From an uncultured Bacillota bacterium (GTDB lineage: Bacteria; Bacillota; Clostridia; Christensenellales; UBA1242), in contig CAMEYT010000031.1 in the NCBI GenBank assembly GCA_945947685.1, positions 1 to 5,639 of the forward strand: a stretch of 5,639 nucleotides of DNA, written 5' to 3'. Position numbers and translations under genes: made by a program. A model generated the notes under the pieces. It was not told where the DNA came from. It saw nothing but the letters and a program-made list of their open reading frames with translations, and ran no database searches. Of the stretch, positions 1-5,406 are shown one piece after another; position 1 is the first letter of the stretch; every line of letters starts with the position of its first letter.

Positions 1-43
1 CGGTGCATTCAGACAAAACTTCCGATAATATCACATACTTATA

Positions 44-610
44 TTATTCATTATTCACAAGATTTTCATAAATATATTCATAAATAGAAGGAGCTTGTTT
101 CTTCCATTTCTGTTCAGTTTCAATAGCACTTTGACGAGAAGGAGCTTTTACTTTCATCTCAAACATAGGAGAGCTTATCATTGGTTCGTAAATTCTAAGA
201 GTAACAGTATAAGAACCATCGTCGTTTTTCTTATATGTTGTTGTATATTCTTGAGCTGTTTTGACAAATAATTTGTTTTTCTTCACATAGTCAGTGATTT
301 TTTCTCTCAGAGTATAAGGAATTCTTGTATAGAGTTGGCTCAAACAGTTTCTTCCTTCGTAAGTAATCGAGTAGAGTTCGTCATTTTCAATGTTTTCTGT
401 TTTATAAATGAAGTTTGTTTCGCTTAAATCAATAATAATAGAAACACACTCCATATAGCTAATCCAGTCATTTTCAAGAGAGCAAATATCCAAAATGGAG
501 TTCTTTGTAAGAGGTATTTCCATTTTTTCCATAAAAAACAATAAGATTAATTTATTTCTAATTTTCTCTTCGCTATTTATCTCATCTGAAATCATATTAT
601 CTAAGTTCAT
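44..610 (-). CDS. DUF4364 family protein, winged-helix-like
   Basis: The 188-residue product resembles the DUF4364 family, small proteins of Clostridia and relatives with no settled function. Residues about 15-95 are helical and look like a winged-helix fold (LILLFFMEKMEIPLTKNSI, then a helix ending near a YSITYEGRNCL segment, where a wing and following helix would sit). Residues 100-113 form a basic helix, and about 118-160 look beta-rich (a YTTTYKKNDDGSYTVTLRIY stretch). No membrane segment or signal peptide is visible. The ATG at 610 is supported by GAGG at 616-619 with a 5-nt spacer and by a promoter upstream. The gene is divergent from the 266-residue gene and ends at a TAA. A transcription-regulator role is an inference from the fold-like pattern only. 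Family assignment is from memory of sequence character and was not searched. Confidence 0.8.
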   Translation of the reverse strand: MNLDNMISDEINSEEKIRNKLILLFFMEKMEIPLTKNSILDICSLENDWISYMECVSIIIDLSETNFIYKTENIENDELYSITYEGRNCLSQLYTRIPYTLREKITDYVKKNKLFVKTAQEYTTTYKKNDDGSYTVTLRIYEPMISSPMFEMKVKAPSRQSAIETEQKWKKQAPSIYEYIYENLVNNE

Positions 611-625
611 TATAACCTCACATAT

Positions 626-654
626 ATTCTATCATTTTTTTCAAAAAAATTCAA
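626..654 (-). promoter_or_regulatory. Promoter for the DUF4364 gene
   Basis: On the minus strand TTGAAT (654-649), a 17-nt spacer and TAGAAT (631-626) match a sigma-A promoter, with an extended -10 TGA just before the -10 hexamer. Transcription would start near 619, so the leader would be very short, about 9 nt, and would start at the GAGG. The spacer is nearly filled by a T7-C-A7 palindrome at 634-650. Confidence 0.55.
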
Positions 655-672
655 TTTATTTTCTATGTTTAT

Positions 673-701
673 TTGTATTTTTTCATCTTATGTGTTAAAA
701 T
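673..701 (+). promoter_or_regulatory. Promoter for the 266-residue protein gene
   Basis: TTGTAT (673-678), a 17-nt spacer and TAAAAT (696-701), with an extended -10 TG at 693-694. Predicted start is near 708, giving a leader of about 13 nt that contains AGGTGGG (711-717) four bases before the ATG at 721. The -10 region TGTTAAAAT is identical to the one proposed for plsX. Confidence 0.55.
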
Positions 702-720
702 TAGTGCAAGAGGTGGGTAA

Positions 721-1521
721 ATGCCAGAAAATAAAGAAGAAATTAAGAGAGTAATTGCAGCTTGTAATGAATTTATGAACACAAAAATCCTATTCATTAA
801 CAGAAAAGTGCAAGATTTATTAGAAGAAATTGCAAAATGTCAAGATGTATATAATCTGATTAGCGATTGTTTGAATGTATTTAACAGAGATAAGGAATAT
901 GATAGGGCTTTCAATATAAGCAATTTAGGGAAGGGGACATTTATTATGCCTCGTGAGGAAGTTAAGATAATTGCTTTAGTGTTCTGTATTCTTGGAGATA
1001 TAAATTCTGGAAAGATAAGCTTTGACGAATTAGTTGCAAAATTCTTTACAGACGAGGACGGAAGAAAGGATTATTCACTTTTTATGACGACAGTTATTCT
1101 TCCTTTTAGAGATTTAATAGCTGAAGCTTTTGGAGTTACAACAAACGTTACGACTGTTGAAGATATTGAAGCAATGAAAGATGAGGTTGAAGAAGAGATA
1201 GAACTCGAGGAAGAAAATATATTAGGGAAACCTAAATTTGAGATAGAAGATAGTGAAGATGTAGATCGAATATATGATTCTGCCAAAGATATTGCCACTC
1301 AAATTAATGAAATGCTTTTAAATGAAAGAAAACAAACAGAGGAGGTACTCGATTCATTATTTGTTGTTAATTCGATAGTTATTGCTTGCAATAAAAAGGA
1401 TTTTGAACAATTTTATTGCTTAGTTATGGGGTTAAAATATATGGCAAGACCAATTAAAGATATTAGATTCCTTGTTAAAGAGCTTGTTGACCTAGTAAGG
1501 GCACAAGTTTATTCATATTAA
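721..1521 (+). CDS. Uncharacterised acidic, helical protein
   Basis: I do not recognise this 266-residue protein. It appears cytosolic: there is no signal peptide and no long membrane segment, although residues 81-92 (VKIIALVFCILG) and 213-223 are hydrophobic and probably buried helices. The N-terminal part (1-138) is helical. A strongly acidic stretch follows at about 146-166 (EEEIELEEEN near its end), then a second helical part (about 180-266) that ends in a hydrophobic/basic helix around VKELVDLVRAQVYSY. Cysteines at 15, 40, 50, 89, 223 and 233 do not form a clear metal motif. The ATG at 721 is chosen for its AGGTGGG at 711-717. The gene is monocistronic by context: own promoter, terminator at 1584-1620, and convergent with ylbJ. 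The two helical halves around a charged hinge suggest a scaffold or adaptor, but this is inference only. Confidence 0.85.
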   Translation: MPENKEEIKRVIAACNEFMNTKILFINRKVQDLLEEIAKCQDVYNLISDCLNVFNRDKEYDRAFNISNLGKGTFIMPREEVKIIALVFCILGDINSGKISFDELVAKFFTDEDGRKDYSLFMTTVILPFRDLIAEAFGVTTNVTTVEDIEAMKDEVEEEIELEEENILGKPKFEIEDSEDVDRIYDSAKDIATQINEMLLNERKQTEEVLDSLFVVNSIVIACNKKDFEQFYCLVMGLKYMARPIKDIRFLVKELVDLVRAQVYSY

Positions 1522-2438
1522 AATAGAATAATAGAGAAGATGAGAGAAATAATGAAACTTATGACTGCTTGAGTTAATTTTTGAAGAGTGAATAGCTGAG
1601 TCGGCATATTCACTTTTTTTAATAGGGTTATTGACTGAATTATAGTTGACACCCCTCCAAAAGATATTAGAAAAGAGCAGATAGGAACGCTCCAGAAAAG
1701 ATTATATTCCTTTGAAACCGACAAACATCCTTGGGTCATTTCTATCATTCCTTTTATGATACTCGAAAGACCATCTGGGATAAGATTAAGTAGTGGAGAT
1801 AAGCTTTGAGAGACGACAAAGAAGAAGATTATTATGGCAGCTACTGATAAAACACTCTGAACTGACGAGCAAATTATATCATTAAAATTAACCCCATTAG
1901 CGTCTTTATCTTGATTAGGAAGATAAGATTCCTCATATTTAATTCGCCTGTAGATTAAACCATTGCAGAGGGCAGAGAGTATATGTGAAAGGAATAAGAT
2001 ATAACCCGCAGTTTTGCTAAGTAGCATTCCAACTCCTACACTTCCAATAATGAACATTGGACCACTATTAGAACAAAAGCTACTCATTTTTAAGGCATTA
2101 TTGCGGGATATTTTTCCCCGTTCATATAAATCAGCAATCATTTTTGAACCAATAGGATATCCCGCTAAAATACTTAGAATATAAACATATCCTGAGTGAG
2201 AACTTGTCCTATAAAGTTTGCTAAAGGGCTTTGAGAAGGGAACACTTATCTTCTCAATAAAGTTTAATTGCATTAATAGGCTTGTGAGTAACATAAAAGG
2301 TAAAATTGCTGGAAGGACATTGAAAGTCCAGACGCTTATTGCATCTAACACTGAATGGATGTAGATATTTGGAGAAATAATGATGCATACGATTAAATAT
2401 ATAATAAAAATTGACAAAAAGATATTAATTTTTTTCAA
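1518..2438 (-). CDS. ylbJ: YlbJ-like sporulation membrane protein (nucleoside-recognition/Gate domain)
   Basis: This 306-residue integral membrane protein matches the YlbJ family (B. subtilis YlbJ is about 400 residues and belongs to the sigma-E sporulation regulon, needed for spore cortex formation). Recognisable motifs are GYPIGSKM at 93-100, FCSNSGPMFIIGSVG at 121-135 and SFGGVSTIIQ at 259-268. Hydrophobic segments lie near 4-22, 40-56, 84-96, 126-140, 145-162, 197-212, 249-265 and 289-306, in two Gate-like halves. It is about 100 residues shorter than the Bacillus protein but both halves are present, so it does not look truncated. The start is TTG (2438-2436), 5 nt from a strong AGGGGG; the next in-frame Met is M49, inside a membrane segment. 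The transported substrate is unknown. It is divergent from pta and convergent with the 266-residue gene. Confidence 0.85.
   Translation of the reverse strand: MKKINIFLSIFIIYLIVCIIISPNIYIHSVLDAISVWTFNVLPAILPFMLLTSLLMQLNFIEKISVPFSKPFSKLYRTSSHSGYVYILSILAGYPIGSKMIADLYERGKISRNNALKMSSFCSNSGPMFIIGSVGVGMLLSKTAGYILFLSHILSALCNGLIYRRIKYEESYLPNQDKDANGVNFNDIICSSVQSVLSVAAIIIFFFVVSQSLSPLLNLIPDGLSSIIKGMIEMTQGCLSVSKEYNLFWSVPICSFLISFGGVSTIIQSITLLKKVNMPTQLFTLQKLTQAVISFIISLIFSIILF
1584..1620 (+). terminator. Rho-independent terminator inside the opposing ylbJ gene
   Basis: AGTGAATA (1587-1594) pairs with TATTCACT (1607-1614), and the stem extends outward through G1586-T1615, A1585-T1616 and A1584-T1617. The inner bases GCT and GGC can pair around a GAGTC loop, leaving A1606 as a bulge. 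Seven Ts follow (1614-1620). It lies about 65 nt after the stop of the 266-residue gene and is the best terminator for it. On the minus strand the same bases encode YlbJ residues of about 274-287 (KKVNMPTQLFTLQK). Confidence 0.8.
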
Positions 2439-2443
2439 ATTAT

Positions 2444-2449
2444 CCCCCT
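2444..2449 (-). promoter_or_regulatory. Strong ribosome binding site deciding a TTG start for ylbJ
   Basis: On the minus strand AGGGGG (2449-2444) lies 5 nt before TTG (2438-2436). There is no in-frame ATG near it, so the site supports the non-ATG start. Confidence 0.75.
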
Positions 2450-2455
2450 AAAAAT

Positions 2456-2484
2456 TTGACATAATATTCGACAAATGTTATACT
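2456..2484 (+). promoter_or_regulatory. Near-consensus promoter for pta-ackA
   Basis: TTGACA (2456-2461), a 17-nt spacer and TATACT (2479-2484), with an extended -10 TG at 2476-2477. Start is expected near 2491, giving a leader of about 93 nt. The -35 begins only 7 nt from the ylbJ ribosome binding site on the other strand, so any ylbJ promoter must overlap this one. Confidence 0.8.
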
Positions 2485-2490
2485 AAAACT

Positions 2491-2551
2491 AATCTTAATA
2501 ACTAAGATTTATTGATAAATTAATCACATAAAAATATATAGTATTTTATGT
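2491..2551 (+). promoter_or_regulatory. pta leader with two AT-rich hairpins and a near-palindrome
   Basis: Three dyads sit in the 5' leader. The first is AATCTTA (2491-2497) / TAAGATT (2503-2509) with a 5-nt loop. The second is a near-palindrome, TGATAAATTAATCA (2513-2526). The third is ACATAAAA (2526-2533) / TTTTATGT (2544-2551) with a 10-nt loop. None is followed by a T-run, so these are not terminators. They could be operator or mRNA-stability elements. In such AT-rich DNA some of this may be chance. Confidence 0.35.
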
Positions 2552-2583
2552 TAAAAATAAATAAATAAGAAGGAAAGATTTTA

Positions 2584-3576
2584 ATGTTTAGTGATAAAAA
2601 ATTATTGAAGAAGGCGGAATCCCTCGAAGAGACTATTGTATTTCCAGAAGCTGGCTTTAGTGATCGAACTATTGCTGCTGTTAAATATTTAAAAAAGAAA
2701 AAAATTGTTGATGTATTACTTGTTGGAGATGATAGTTCACTTGTAATTCGTGATAAAAGTTTAGTTAATTTTAAAATTGTAAATCCTAAGACTTCTCCAT
2801 TGAGAGAAAAGTTTGTTAAGACGATAATGACAAAGAGAAAGGATAAGGGAATTACACTTGAACAAGCAGAAGAAATGGTGCTTGATCCATATTATTTTGC
2901 AACATTGCTTGTAGATGCCGGTGTTGCTGATGGAATGGTGTCAGGAGCAGAAAGTTCTACAGCACAAACAATTAGACCAGCTCTTCAAATTATAGGTCCT
3001 ATGAAGAAGAATGAGCTTGTTTCTTCTTGTATGCTTATTTATGGAAAAAATAAATTCCTAAAAGATAAAACTCTCATGATTGGTGATTGTGGAGTGATTC
3101 CGAATCCAAGCAGCAAAGATTTAGCTGTAATTGCTGATCAAACCAGCGAAACATATAGGCAGATTGGACTCGAAAATCCAAAACTTGCTTTCCTTTCATA
3201 CTCTTCCAAGGGTAGTGCCAAGGGAGAAATGGTAGATAAGGTTAGAGAGGCTACACAATCATTCAAAAAGAAGGGAATAACTTTTGATGGGGAATTACAA
3301 TTTGATGCTGCAATGGTTCCAAAGGTAGCTGAATCAAAAGCTCCAGAAAGTCCTTTAAAGGGAGATGCAAATATATTGATTTTCCCAGATTTAAATGTTG
3401 GGAATATTTGCTATAAAACAATGCAATATATCGGTGGATTGAAGGCAGTTGGCCCAATTTTACAGGGGTTAAAAAGACCAGTAAATGATCTTTCCAGAGG
3501 TTGCTCTGTTGAGGATATAATTATGTTAGCAGCTATAACTGCTTTGCAAAGTGTAAAAAAAGGAGAAAATAAATGA
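2584..3576 (+). CDS. pta: Phosphate acetyltransferase
   Basis: Pta (EC 2.3.1.8) converts acetyl-CoA and phosphate to acetyl phosphate and CoA in the cytosol, the first step of acetate formation. The 330-residue product is a complete single-domain Pta, without the extra N-terminal domains of long enterobacterial forms. Family motifs seen are MVSGAESSTAQTIRPALQIIG at about 118-138, GDCGVIPNPSSKDLAVIADQ at 167-186, DGELQFDAA at 235-243, FPDLNVGNICYK at 267-278 and NDLSRGCSVEDI at 301-312. In the last motif S304, R305, C307 and D311 line up with S309, R310, C312 and D316 of Methanosarcina thermophila Pta, by recall. The ATG at 2584 follows AAGGA at 2570-2574 by 9 nt. The TGA stop overlaps the ackA start by 4 nt, so the two are translationally coupled. 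No anomaly seen. Confidence 0.97.
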   Translation: MFSDKKLLKKAESLEETIVFPEAGFSDRTIAAVKYLKKKKIVDVLLVGDDSSLVIRDKSLVNFKIVNPKTSPLREKFVKTIMTKRKDKGITLEQAEEMVLDPYYFATLLVDAGVADGMVSGAESSTAQTIRPALQIIGPMKKNELVSSCMLIYGKNKFLKDKTLMIGDCGVIPNPSSKDLAVIADQTSETYRQIGLENPKLAFLSYSSKGSAKGEMVDKVREATQSFKKKGITFDGELQFDAAMVPKVAESKAPESPLKGDANILIFPDLNVGNICYKTMQYIGGLKAVGPILQGLKRPVNDLSRGCSVEDIIMLAAITALQSVKKGENK

Positions 3577-4796
3577 AAGTATTAGTTATAAACGCAGGAA
3601 GTTCATCTTTAAAATATCAACTTCTTGATATGGAAAATGAAAAGTTGATTGCTAAAGGAAATTGTGAAAGAATTGGCATAGATGGCCACTTCATCTTGAA
3701 AGCGAACGGCAATGTTTTTGAAAAGGATATTGATTTTCCTAATCATACAGTTGCTCTCAAAACAGTTTTGAAATATTTGACAGATAAAAAACTTGGAGTT
3801 ATTAAGTCTGTTGCAGAAATCAACGCTGTAGGACACCGCGTGCTTCACGGAGGGGAAGTGTATACAAAATCAGTGCTTGTTGATGATAAAGTTTTGAAGA
3901 ATTTGGAAGAACTTAAAGTTCTTGGACCTCTTCATATGCCAGCTAATATTTCTGGAATCTTAGCTTGCCAAGAGGCTATGCCTGGTGTCCCTCAAGTTGC
4001 GGTATTTGATACAGAATTCCATTCAACTCTGCCGGATTATGCATATAGATATGCTATTCCTAAAAAGGCTTATACTGATTGGAAAATTAGAAAATATGGT
4101 TTCCATGGAGCTAGCCACAAGTTTATCGCAAGCGAACTTGAAAAATTAGTCGGTAAAAAAGGTAAATTTATAATTTGCCATATTGGAAATGGAGCGTCAA
4201 TTTCAGCAGTTAAAGACGGAAAATGTATTGAAACATCAATGGGATTTACTCCACTTGAAGGACTTGTTATGGGTACTCGTTCAGGAGATATTGACCCAGC
4301 AGTTGTTGAGACAATAATGGAAAAAACTGGTAAAAATATCAAGGAAGCAATTAATTATCTGAACAAAGAGAGTGGTCTTTTAGGAGTTAGTGGAATTTCT
4401 GGAGATATCAGAGATATTCAAAAGGTTGCTGATACAAACAAAGATGCACAACTTTCAATAGATATGCTTTGTTATAGGGTTAAAAAGTACATAGGTGAAT
4501 ATGTTGCCGTGCTTAACGGTGTTGATGCTATTGCTTTTACAGCTGGAACAGGTGAAAATAGACCTGAAATTCGTCAACAAATTACTGATAATCTTGATTA
4601 TCTTGGCATTGTAGTTGATAAAGATAAAAATTACAACTTCAAGCGCGGAGAAATTGCTGATATTACAGGGAAAGGCTCAAAATGCAAGATTTATGTCATC
4701 CCAACTGATGAAGAACTTATGATTGCACGTGATACAAATGAAATTGTTAATAAATTGAGTAAAAAAAGTGCAAAATCTTCAAAAAAGTCAAAATAA
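3573..4796 (+). CDS. ackA: Acetate kinase
   Basis: AckA (EC 2.7.2.1) transfers phosphate between acetyl phosphate and ADP, giving acetate and ATP: substrate-level phosphorylation at the end of fermentation. At 407 residues it is slightly longer than the common 395-400. Motifs in order: NAGSSSLKYQLLD at 7-19 (N7), GHRVLHGG at 87-94 (R89), FDTEFHSTLP at 145-154 (D146, likely catalytic), YGFHGASHK at 175-183 (H178), HIGNGASISAV at 203-213 (nucleotide/phosphate binding), GLVMGTRSGDIDP at 230-242 (R236, likely catalytic), AFTAGTGEN at 321-329 (adenosine site) and PTDEELMIARDT at 377-388. All key residues are present, so it should be active. The extra length is a Ser/Lys-rich tail at 395-407. The start ATG overlaps the pta stop, with AGGAG at 3561-3565. 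Confidence 0.97.
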   Translation: MKVLVINAGSSSLKYQLLDMENEKLIAKGNCERIGIDGHFILKANGNVFEKDIDFPNHTVALKTVLKYLTDKKLGVIKSVAEINAVGHRVLHGGEVYTKSVLVDDKVLKNLEELKVLGPLHMPANISGILACQEAMPGVPQVAVFDTEFHSTLPDYAYRYAIPKKAYTDWKIRKYGFHGASHKFIASELEKLVGKKGKFIICHIGNGASISAVKDGKCIETSMGFTPLEGLVMGTRSGDIDPAVVETIMEKTGKNIKEAINYLNKESGLLGVSGISGDIRDIQKVADTNKDAQLSIDMLCYRVKKYIGEYVAVLNGVDAIAFTAGTGENRPEIRQQITDNLDYLGIVVDKDKNYNFKRGEIADITGKGSKCKIYVIPTDEELMIARDTNEIVNKLSKKSAKSSKKSK

Positions 4797-4799
4797 AAC

Positions 4800-4828
4800 T
4801 TGACAAATGTATTTGTTTTAGATAAAAT
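4800..4828 (+). promoter_or_regulatory. Near-consensus promoter for rpmF
   Basis: TTGACA (4800-4805), 17-nt spacer and TAAAAT (4823-4828). It begins 4 nt after the ackA stop, and no terminator separates ackA from it, so rpmF can be read both from this promoter and by read-through from pta-ackA. The start is expected near 4835. The -35 is part of a dyad, ACAAAT-GT-ATTTGT at 4803-4816, which could be an operator. Confidence 0.8.
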
Positions 4829-4845
4829 AAGTGAGTAAAATTATT

Positions 4846-4858
4846 TCGCATTATGCGA
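4846..4858 (+). promoter_or_regulatory. Short GC-rich hairpin in the rpmF leader
   Basis: TCGCA (4846-4850) / TGCGA (4854-4858) with a TTA loop, ending 12 nt before the AGGAGG-like ribosome binding site (GGAGG 4871-4875). It is one of the few GC-containing stems in the region, so it may affect L32 translation. No known L32 leader family is claimed. Confidence 0.35.
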
Positions 4859-4880
4859 TTAATAATAAAAGGAGGAAATC

Positions 4881-5072
4881 ATGGCTGTTCCAAAGGGGAA
4901 AGTTTCAAAAGCTAGAAGAAATTCAAGAAATTCCGCTAATTTTAAAGCAAGTGCTCCAACACTTGTTGAATGTCCAAAATGTCATTCATTAAAACAACCT
5001 CACAAGGTTTGTCCAGAATGCGGAACATATAAAAACGAAACTGTAATTAATAAAGACGAAAATAAAAAATAA
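4881..5072 (+). CDS. rpmF: Ribosomal protein L32 (bL32), zinc-binding form
   Basis: The 63-residue product is 50S subunit protein bL32. It shows the typical N-terminus MAVPKGKVSKARRNSR, a basic segment that packs into rRNA. A zinc ribbon follows with C31, C34, C44 and C47 (CPKC and CPEC, the four-cysteine, zinc-binding version). The C-terminal tail is charged (NKDENKK). ATG at 4881 follows GGAGG at 4871-4875. The usual neighbour encoding a DUF177 (YceD-like) protein is not present: only 84 nt separate ackA and rpmF. The gene is followed by a terminator, so it appears to be mostly monocistronic apart from read-through. Confidence 0.97.
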   Translation: MAVPKGKVSKARRNSRNSANFKASAPTLVECPKCHSLKQPHKVCPECGTYKNETVINKDENKK

Positions 5073-5084
5073 TTAATTAAAAAT

Positions 5085-5110
5085 ATCAGGCTTAGGTCTG
5101 ATTTTTTTTA
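5085..5110 (+). terminator. Rho-independent terminator after rpmF
   Basis: A 7-bp stem, ATCAGGC (5085-5091) with GTCTGAT (5096-5102), closes a TTAG loop (one G-U pair) and is followed by a run of eight Ts. It lies 12 nt after the rpmF stop. It should end the rpmF transcript before plsX. Confidence 0.85.
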
Positions 5111-5223
5111 TTTCTATTTAAAAACGAATTAGACTAAGATGTTTAAAGTATAAGAGAAAGAGGGAGTCCAAAGGAACAGAATCCTATAAATAGTTAGTTG
5201 TTGAAGAAAAAAAATATTTAGAT

Positions 5224-5241
5224 AAAAATAGTTTTATTTTT
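5224..5241. repeat. AT-only dyad
   Basis: AAAAATA (5224-5230) / TATTTTT (5235-5241) with a GTTT loop. It has no T-run tail. It is weak as RNA and possibly chance in this composition. Confidence 0.3.
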
Positions 5242-5242
5242 A

Positions 5243-5306
5243 CTATAAAAACAATATATTAGTTTAATTATGTCATAAAACATACTATATATTGTGTTTT
5301 TTATAG
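5243..5306. repeat. Long imperfect inverted repeat upstream of plsX
   Basis: The left arm is 5243-5263 and the right arm 5284-5306. They pair over about 20 bp with a one-base bulge (T) on the left and a two-base bulge (GT, 5295-5296) on the right. An inner TATGT / ACATA pair (5269-5273 and 5280-5284) tightens the loop. The outer arms carry A5 and T6 runs, so on either strand the inner ACAATATA-type stem is followed by Ts, as in a bidirectional but weak terminator. It could equally be a regulatory or remnant element. Confidence 0.5.
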
Positions 5307-5349
5307 CATCTTTATTTAAAAAATTTTTTCTAAAACAAGCTGATTTTGC

Positions 5350-5378
5350 TTTACTATTTATATTTATTTTGTTAAAAT
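5350..5378 (+). promoter_or_regulatory. Promoter for plsX
   Basis: TTTACT (5350-5355), a 17-nt spacer and TAAAAT (5373-5378), with an extended -10 TG at 5370-5371. The start would be near 5385, with a leader of about 22 nt. The A6T6 tract at 5318-5329 lies upstream and may bend the DNA or act as an UP-like element. Confidence 0.5.
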
Positions 5379-5406
5379 AGAATAGATAAAATTTGGAGAA
5401 AAGAAA

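Larger units (their letters stand above)
5073..5406. other. 334-bp gap between rpmF and plsX
   Basis: The gap holds the rpmF terminator, an AT-rich tract, a purine-rich patch around 5151-5190, a long imperfect inverted repeat (5243-5306), an A6T6 tract (5318-5329) and the plsX promoter. Stop codons are frequent and no credible small ORF, tRNA or known riboswitch was recognised on either strand. Confidence 0.6.

Noticed and set aside
2..28. Possible C-terminal end of a plus-strand gene (GAFRQNFR then TAA).
   Set aside because: Only eight residues are visible, and other frames are also open here. Nothing ties it to a known family.
25..47. ATAATAT / ATATTAT hairpin overlapping the DUF4364 stop codon, as a terminator.
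   Set aside because: AT-only stem with no T-run on either strand; too weak to call.
997..1032. EF-hand or dockerin-like loop DINSGKISFDEL in the 266-residue protein (residues 93-104).
   Set aside because: One residue is missing from the canonical loop, so the conserved glycine and hydrophobic positions are out of register. There is no second loop and no secretion signal.
1071..1298. Antisense open frame inside the 266-residue gene, rich in Ser.
   Set aside because: It is the reverse of Glu/Asp/Lys-rich coding sequence and has no ribosome binding site. The same reasoning applies to open frames at 3263-3457, 3609-3848 and 4070-4342 opposite pta and ackA, and at 495-698 opposite DUF4364.
1483..1507. 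Hairpin CTTGT...ACAAG downstream of ylbJ on the minus strand as its terminator.
   Set aside because: No T-run follows on the minus strand, and the bases are coding for the convergent gene.
5201..5228. Promoter for a small RNA (TTGAAG-N16-TAAAAA) in the rpmF-plsX gap.
   Set aside because: Poor -10, and such matches are expected by chance in DNA this AT-rich.
5243..5306. Inverted repeat as a MITE or IS remnant.
   Set aside because: No target-site duplication is visible at the ends (TTTTA on the left against CATCT on the right), and there is no second copy in the window.
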